Below are positions 43,081 through 49,671 of a stretch of 49,671 bases of DNA, one piece after another (position 1 is the stretch's first letter; each line of letters begins with the position of its first letter). Source of the stretch: Lingula anatina (lineage: Eukaryota; Brachiopoda; Lingulata; Lingulida; Lingulidae). The DNA lies in assembly GCF_001039355.2 (NCBI RefSeq), contig NW_019775431.1, positions 237,657-287,327 on the forward strand, given 5' to 3'. Made by a program: the position numbers and the translations under genes. The notes under the pieces were generated by a model. That model was not told the origin of the DNA and did not search any database. It worked only from the letters and a program-made list of their open reading frames with translations.

Positions 43081-43456
43081 AAAATGAACTATATAATGAT
43101 TTGACATTTCACATTGACATTGTTAACATTAATGACATTGTTTTGAGCAACTTTGAGTTAAAATCATTTTGTTTATTTTAAAGTTTATTTAAAGTGATAA
43201 GGGATTTAAAACTTTGTTTTGCATTCCTAAGGATGGACATTTATGCTGAGAGATGGACTTGATTGACTTTGCTTGTGTTAAAGTTAAATGTTGAATCTTG
43301 GCATAACAATAATGACTTATTTGCTTTACTTGCTTATTTTAAATGTAAAGTACGATTTCAGTTGTTGAATTATTATAATTGTTAGTTTAACAATTTAAAG
43401 TAATGGTTTATATTATAATAATAAGGGGGAGTTTTGTTCGTGAAAAGGGGGGAGAG
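43081..43456 (+). other. 3' untranslated part of the Gypsy element with polypurine tract
   Basis: AT-rich, ending in a purine-rich tract (gaaaaggggggagag) directly before the LTR, as expected for the plus-strand primer. Nothing coding. Confidence 0.7.
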
Positions 43457-43774
43457 TGTGACGATATAGTGTGTTAGTTGAGATTGTTTAATATTGCTAC
43501 CGGTAGATGTCTCTATGAGTAAAGTGTTGTCCGGTGTGCAAGTTTGAATCTCTCCCGTGATTAGTAATTTAAAGGTAAAACTGTTCACTGTATAGTTGGT
43601 TCTGATTGGTAAACGTGTACTATCTGAACTTGTATATAAAGGTGTGGCTTGAAATAAATCGCTCTCTCTTTTGGGGTATTTCTCTGACTTGGTTGTTCTT
43701 TCTTTACTCTGAGACACCAGTAAGTACATTGTTATTTGTACCTTCATAAGGCACTCGGACGCGAAGACGTAACA
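43457..43774 (+). repeat. Gypsy 3' LTR
   Basis: Begins TGTGACG after the polypurine tract and ends CGTAACA, a short imperfect inverted repeat as LTRs have. It contains TATATAAA (43633-43640) and AATAAA (43653-43658). 318 bp. No second copy in the window. Confidence 0.8.
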
Positions 43775-45720
43775 CTTGGTCGGATGAGGAAGAATAACAA
43801 CTGTATTCTCAACTGTATTCTCAACTGTATCTCTTTAAAATATTTAACTCATAAGGCTGTAGAAATTGGGTATCAAAGGTTCACGATATGTTTAAAGAAA
43901 CAGGGTTTAGTGAGCTGAGACTTTAACCTACCAATTACGATGAAAAGAACAGTACATATTCTATCGAGTTATATTTGAGCAGAATTTACTGGATACAAAA
44001 CAGCAAGCTATTCTATATATAATAAATAATTCAAAAATTGTGGTTATACAAAGATCTCGTTGACCACATTGTCATGCAAACTTACCTCATAAAAGCAATA
44101 GCACTGCATTACAAGAGACTGATCAGCCAATTAAAACTTTCTTCTCACAAAATTGCCATAGAAACTGATTGCCATCGAATCATCACGTAACCACAAATAA
44201 AATGCTCCCATTGTATCGATATTGAAGGCAAATTTTTTTTTATTTTGAAATGGCCTAAATACAGTACTCAAAGGGAAAAATTCATAAAAACATATTTTTT
44301 CATCAGGCTCCCTAGTTACATTGATTTTATGTGTATTTATAAATATATAAACAAATTCTTCCGTAGATATATTTCTAGAGAATCTTAGACCTTATACTGT
44401 GCATTTCTCTGCACACGCACAGTGGTGATTCGCCATCTTTAACCGCGCACATAATGTCGTTTAAGAAGCTGCATACGGCATCAGTTCCTCTTCCCTCCTT
44501 AAATCCAACCTACATGTAGAAGCTGCAGTGGTAGTGGTATTGGATAGACTGGGGAGAAATTACGGCTTGGATCAGGTTTGGGGTATGTAATAATAATAGT
44601 AACTGGCCGGGGGTCTCAGGTTGGGTTTTAATCCAGATTTTTCCAATATGGGAAATTTCAGTTAGAATGCGAGCGATATAATAGCAACATACCTCATTCT
44701 TAACAAAATTGATATGTTCGGCAGTGATGCCATTGATTGCCGGAGAACATTTCCATTAAAGACGATCTTTGCTTTCAATGACGTGTTGTTAAGCATGATG
44801 TGTCCAAGTTATACAGCGACCGTGCGATCATATTATGAGCATAATAACGTTTGGTGTTGCGACTGAGCAGCCGATGATATACGACCTTGTTCTGGCCACA
44901 AGAGAGCATAATCCACCATAATCCCTTTATCATAACCAGCAAATTCATTTGCGAATAAAGCTGAGTTCGGATTAATTAATAGTATGGCACTTGTTAAGTT
45001 TTGTCCACATTTGGCTTCATTTCTCGCTAAAGACAGCTTATTTCTATGTTAGTTAATTATATTTGGGAGAGAGAGCGGCAACGTTTCCTGAATGCTTTGC
45101 ACTTTTGTAGCGGTTATGAATCATGCCACTCCGAGTTGGCTGAGATGTGGCATATTAAGGCCGCAGTCACAACCCCCTCCCACACTCGCTGGCCCCTTGA
45201 ACCGCTTTTAATTTACGAAAAATCAAACCCGTCAGTATGCAGTTTATCTCATCATTTGTTTTATCGTGATGTAAAAAGTCAAATGCTGGTAGAAGCAGCT
45301 TATTAACTGGCAGTATATTGCATTATTTATATCATTGCCCCATTAAATTGAATTTTAGATTGTGTCGTTCAATCATATTTGACGTGGAGTTAGAAGATCC
45401 GCTAATGTTCATGTCAATAGACAATCGAAGGGGGGGTGGGGGGTGGGGGGTGGAAAAGTTCCCCTGGTCTGTAGGTCCAATTATTTTCACGCTTCTATAT
45501 CTTACCGGCCTGTGCATATACAAAAAAAAAAAAAAAAAGATAACAAAAGAAAGGTAAATAGATTTATAAAATAAAATAGAATAAATAAATAAAATGATTA
45601 TATAATAAATTCGAAATGGTGTAACCTGTTTCAATATGTAAGATTCAGCACAAGAATCAATTTTAATTCCAACCCAATTTTTATTAATATTTTTAATTAT
45701 AATTATACAGATTTATTTTA
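43775..45720. other. non-coding stretch, nothing recognised
   Basis: Holds a short tandem ctgtattctcaa (43802-43830), a G-rich run at about 45430-45452 and a 17-base A-run near 45522. One open frame of 86 codons at 45046 resembles nothing I know. No gene can be supported. Confidence 0.5.
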
Positions 45721-45899
45721 ATATCAAAATCGTCTTCTCTGCCTATAGAAATACCATACACGGCGCACAGCTGTAATATTTGAAGAGACTGCTAAATGAT
45801 AACTGTACACAGCCATGGCACCATAGCATAAGCTATACATCATCTGAGGGTGTATTAGCAAACTTAAAACCAACTTCAATAAAAACAAAATACCTAGAT

Positions 45900-46310
45900 A
45901 CCTTAAAATTTCGAACAAGATCACATGCACACTACCCTCACACTTACTACTGAGTCTGATGACATATTATGCTCGTTATGTGATCGCGGAACAATTGAGG
46001 ACGAAATTCACTTCATCAAGGTGTGGACCCATTATGAGGAACACAGGTGTAGGCCTTACCAAATAGCAGGCAGATCCGACCCACTGTTTGCTAATTCTTG
46101 TAACAATGGAAAATTCATAAAGCTTATATGGCATGTGAAAGGGAGTCCGCGTATGAACTGGTTCTGAACAGGCCCCTATATACAATAAAGGACAGAAATA
46201 AAGGTAATACCTCTACCAAATTTCGAACAAGCTCACAGAACCTGCGGATAGAAACCGGTCGGCATAATGAACTGTGATCTACCGCTGAGCCGGGTGTCTC
46301 TTAATTGCGC
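45900..46310 (+). pseudogene. fragments of a LINE ORF2 C-terminal region
   Basis: Two small pieces. 45925-46167 includes SDDILCSLCDRGTIEDEIHF, the cysteine/histidine motif (C-x2-C ... H) that follows RT in many animal LINEs. 46204-46275 reads TKFRTSSQNLRIETGRHNEL, which normally sits just before that motif; a third match (FRTRSH) is at about 45907. The order is therefore scrambled or two copies are juxtaposed. An A-run at 46351 may be a tail. Confidence 0.6.
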
Positions 46311-46599
46311 AATTCACTGCAATACAGTGCAACACAGTGCAATACACCGAAAAAAAAAAAAAAAAAAAACTAGTCCAGTCGCAGGTAAACACGGGAAACG
46401 GTCATTCCAAACAAAATAAGTGAATAAAAGCGAAATATATCACTAGGTTATTGATATCTTTAATACAAGTCAACAAATAAGCTTGACTTGTTTATTGTCA
46501 GGATGGCCGCCATGTTGGCAAGTGGCTCTATTTGTATTGCTGTGCATTGCACTATTAGGCGCACTTCACCGAGCCTGCCGATAGGTCATGCACGTTGTG

Positions 46600-47074
46600 T
46601 GATCAGCACGTGCTCCCATTATGAAGGATTTCGATATGAGCTATAACAAATTGTAGGGAAATCAGACACATTGTCTGATATTTCTTTCCACAAAGAAAAT
46701 TTTTTAAGCTTGTGGCATGTGAAAGTAAGGGGCCACTATTATTGTGCTGCCCACGTTTTTACAAGAACCCCCGGGCTGCACCGAATCCATACTCTATCAT
46801 TGTTTTACTTATTCAATTAAGGAATGGAGTGATTTTTCTTCTTTCAACTGGTTAATATTGAATTTTTTTTACCTCCAATATGTCGATGTCTAGCAGAACA
46901 TCTTCATCAGGGAATGAGGCTATCCAGGTGAATAGCCTCTATTCAGGAGATACATGTATACATGCCCCCCAACCACCTATTGTCTCACTAATGGACGAGC
47001 TGATAAAATTCTCCTCTGTCCATTGAGGGAATTTACACAAGAAGTGTCTTATAATGTAGTAATTATATTTTATC
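46600..47074 (+). repeat. 475-bp direct repeat, copy 1
   Basis: Runs from tgatcagcacgtgct to ttatattttatc. It recurs at 47076-47554 with a handful of substitutions and small indels (for example an extra ttta in copy 2). Confidence 0.93.
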
Positions 47075-47075
47075 N
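47075..47075. other. single N, assembly join
   Basis: One undetermined base exactly between the two copies of the direct repeat, which suggests a forced contig or haplotype join. Confidence 0.95.
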
Positions 47076-47554
47076 TGATCAGCACGTGCTACCATTATGA
47101 AGGATTTCGATATGAGCTATAACAAATTGTAGGGAAATCAGACACATTGTCTGATATTTCTTTCCACAAAGAATCATTTTAAGCTTGTGGCATGTGAAAG
47201 TAAGGGGCCACTATTATTGTGCTGCCCACGTTTTTACAAGAACCCCCGGGCTGCACTGAATCCATACTCTATCATTGTTTTATTTACTTATTCAATTAAG
47301 GAATGGAGTGATTTTTCTTCTTTCAACTGCTTAATATTGAATTTTTTTTACCTCCAATATGTCGATGTCAAGCAGAACATCTTCATCAGGGAATGAAGCT
47401 ATCCAGGTGAATATAGCCTCTATTCAGGAGATACATGTATACATGCCCCCCAACCACCTATTGTCTCACAAATGGATGAGCTGATGAAATTCTTCTCTGT
47501 CCATTGAGGGAATTTACACAAGAAGTGTCTTATAATGTAGTTATTATATTTTAG
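47076..47554 (+). repeat. 475-bp direct repeat, copy 2
   Basis: Second copy of 46600-47074. Unique sequence follows (agctaagtgttttg). Non-coding. Confidence 0.93.
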
Positions 47555-47620
47555 CTAAGTGTTTTGAATTGTTACCAACTGTCATGTTCTTATGTATTTT
47601 GTGTATTTGTACGTATACAA

Positions 47621-47712
47621 TACCCTCTACCAGTTGAAAATGACAATCTATCTAGCTAGAGACATATCTGTGAATATCCGTAAAAACCTATCAGTCGCCC
47701 TGGTAGAGGGTA
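47621..47712. repeat. 13-bp-stem inverted repeat upstream of the second subtilisin gene
   Basis: taccctctaccag (47621-47633) and its inverse ctggtagagggta (47700-47712) enclose 66 bases. Each arm also adjoins acgtatacaa in direct orientation. It lies about 260 bp before the start codon; function unknown. Confidence 0.75.
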
Positions 47713-47973
47713 CGTATACAATATCATATAACGCTTAGGGCCGTATTATTTATTCAATGCACTGACATTAATTTTTTCTTCGTGGTAAGTCACCAAGGTG
47801 ACATTGAAGGAATTGTACATAAGTCAATGTTTCCCTAGCTGTGAAATGATCGGGCTCGTTCGTATCTCGAACTTGGTAAGAGAAGTGATCAATGGGACGT
47901 AATTTGCGAAGTCAAAATATATATCTCACAGCTGACAACCGAGAAACTGACATTTTGTTTAAGAACTGCAATC

Positions 47974-49586
47974 ATGAAATTTTCTTTGCCTTTTGCCTTC
48001 GTGCTTTGTACGCTCATCGCGTCAGAGACGGTGTATGCCAATGACAATGAGGAAAAGCTGGGGAAAAATCCGAAGAACATGAAAAGAGATAGCATCGATG
48101 AAATTTATATGGAGATGAGACTGAACGGACTACTCCTCGAGGAGGAGGACAACGGTAAGTATAAAAGATTTGATAAATAAATGAAACCTGTATCTCACAG
48201 GTCTGTAGTGAAGGGGGAGGGGGGCGGTCAAACGAACCCCCCTTTTGCCGGATAAAAGGTCCGCTGTGGACAAAATTTGGTTCGTGGTAAAAGATTCATG
48301 GTAAAAGGTCCACTTGAATAAAAAAAAAAAAAAAAAGATTTCAGCCCTTTGAAATTGCTTGGTATTATTTGTAGTCTCATTCACACTACGACAAAATCTG
48401 TCATACTGGAGAAATGTAAGGTTCCCCTCTGTCTGGTGTATTTCTCATCATCGTTGTTGTTCCTGTTGCAAAAGTCATATTTGTGTCTATTAAATCGAGG
48501 AGTTTCCGAAAAAAAACTCGCCTTCGTGGAAGTTTACCATAAGGTAAAGGATGTCTCTGTGACAAAGTTGTAAGGCTGTGGTTTATAGAGAGATTAATCC
48601 AGATTTAACAGTCTTGGATACGCACAATAAAGTTAAAGGAGTTGAAAAAATATCGTTGCAACTCGGTACAGATTGTCATTGCATGACTTGGCAGTAGAGA
48701 AGGGCCGCTGGTCCCTTCAGAGAATTGGGAATGTATCTGTGGTGTTGTTCAAAAAGCGAAACATTTTTTTGTGTTTTTGTCCCATCACACTCTGTATACA
48801 CGAGAATTTTGCGTTAGATTTCAGGTCGGTAGAACATCTTCGGAACAGCAAGTCCATGCGTAGTATTTGCAGTAAACGGCTTGTTTTCCTTATGTTATCA
48901 AAGAACAATTTTTTAGTTTGCCCAGCCTTTCACTGAATAAGTAACTTCTAAATTTATCAATTTCATGACATCCAAAAGTTCAAAAGAATCTTTAATTAGT
49001 TAACTTTATGTGCCTTTAATGTAATTTATTTTATTTTAGCTGAGTAGGTAGGTTATAAGTGTCTTCAGAACGAATACTTTTATAATCAGTTTGCGGGGCA
49101 AGTTCAAAAAGCGAGGGGAGAGTGACACAAGGTTTCTCAATTAAATGAGAAGCCATATTTTAATTAAAAAGTGTTAAAATCATATAAAGAAACAGTCCTG
49201 TTCTATACCATTCACCTTGTTCAATCAGTTCAAGTTAACACCCTTTGCCCAGAAGCCATTGAGCACTCCTTCTGGGAGTCGACTTTAGCATAAGTATAAT
49301 TGAATTAAAGTGATTGTTCAGGAACCCTCCTGGCCGGAAAGCCAATGCACCCGGTACTATGTAACTGTATATGTAAAGATATTTAAAAATAGAATTAAAT
49401 GAAGGGGTAAGTACTCGATAGTACAAGAGGATACTCTTAATTGACCTTTAGAAAGCAAAACATGACCTTATATCATATCAATTATTTTGCGTTTCCAGTA
49501 CCGCTGATGTTTGCTCCAGAAGACGCTGCCGTTCCCAACCAGTACATTGTAAAAATGCGACCTAATGGCGATTACAACCAAAGTAG
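47974..49586 (+). CDS. second secreted subtilisin-like protease, first two exons; continues beyond the window
   Basis: Exon 1 (47974-48154, donor g|gtaagt) starts with a clear signal peptide: KFSLPFAFVLCTLIASETVYA with likely cleavage after VYA. A charged linker rich in E, K, N and D follows. Exon 2 (49499-49586, acceptor gcgtttccag, donor tag|gtacac) encodes VPNQYIVKMRPNGDYN, the first strand of an I9 inhibitor prodomain (pattern N-x-Y-I-V-K/x-(L/M)). Exon 2 ends in phase 2, exactly the phase with which the prodomain exon of the 32964-36069 gene begins. I infer a tandem paralogue with the same exon plan, whose catalytic exons lie past 49671. An AT-rich aaaatatatatctc at about 47914-47927 could serve as TATA region. 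Confidence 0.75.
48155..49498 (+). other. intron 1 of the second subtilisin gene
   Basis: 1.3 kb, non-coding, with an A-run near 48320 and a repeated phrase ataaaaggtcc or gtaaaaggtcc (48253 and 48300). No element identified. Confidence 0.65.
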
Positions 49587-49671
49587 GTACACCACTTTTA
49601 ATTGTTAAAAAATTCAATTCATCACGATTAATTCAGTTTTATGCCCGTGTGGCAGGAGTCTGATATCGTTA

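Larger units (their letters stand above)
38686..43774 (+). mobile_element. decayed Ty3/Gypsy LTR retrotransposon, 5' LTR missing
   Basis: Plus-strand order: gag with two CCHC knuckles, aspartic protease, a 0.5 kb insertion, reverse transcriptase, a deletion of RNase H and integrase, a zinc-finger-like ORF, a polypurine tract, and a 3' LTR. No sequence like the 3' LTR was seen upstream of gag; the left flank is the minisatellite. Stops and frameshifts occur throughout, so the copy is dead. Confidence 0.9.

Noticed and set aside
45046-45306. An 86-codon frame
   Set aside because: No recognisable domain, repeat or splice partner; length is within chance expectation.

Overview
This 49.7 kb window is eukaryotic, almost certainly from an invertebrate animal. 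Genes are split by GT-AG introns, the DNA is AT-rich and repeat-dense, and the transposon families (Ty3/Gypsy, jockey/CR1-type LINE, Tc1-like, Harbinger-like MITE) are of animal type. A molluscan or other lophotrochozoan source is my best guess; the sequence alone does not fix the species. The assembly has a 308-base N run at 29190 and a single N at 47075.

Left (0.6-9.3 kb): two housekeeping genes in divergent arrangement. TRMT1, the tRNA guanine-26 N2-dimethyltransferase, is on the minus strand; five coding exons rebuild a complete 596-residue protein with a C-terminal CCCH zinc finger. PMVK, phosphomevalonate kinase, is on the plus strand; four exons give a complete 204-residue protein. Their start codons lie about 540 bp apart, so the gap may be a shared promoter. 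From 9.3 to 15.2 kb I see no intact gene, only repeat fragments and a doubtful THAP-like remnant.

Middle (15.2-32 kb): nested mobile DNA. A broken Gypsy integrase runs into a polypurine tract and an LTR-like sequence. That sequence belongs to a repeated unit I call L-M-N-O. One copy lies forward (16.6-22.6 kb) and one reversed (23.2-26.6 kb), making a huge imperfect inverted repeat, and the block order is circularly permuted between them. A nearly full-length LINE is inserted in the left copy and a Harbinger-like MITE in the right copy. A third partial copy of L is at 28.0-28.6 kb. From 28.6 to 32 kb there are further dispersed repeats around the N gap.

Right (32-49.7 kb): two same-strand genes for secreted proteinase K/PCSK9-like subtilisins (S8 family). 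The first (32964-36069) keeps its full catalytic set, but its signal-peptide and first prodomain exons are not visible. The second (from 47974) shows exactly those first two exons and then runs off the window. Their intron phases fit, so they look like tandem paralogues. Between them lie two related Tc1-like inverted-repeat elements, a minisatellite with a hairpin core, a decayed Gypsy element with gag, protease, RT, a zinc-finger-like 3' ORF and an LTR, LINE fragments, and a 475-bp direct duplication around the single N.

No RNA gene, CRISPR array or bacterial feature is supported. The only tRNA-like sequence looks like part of a SINE.
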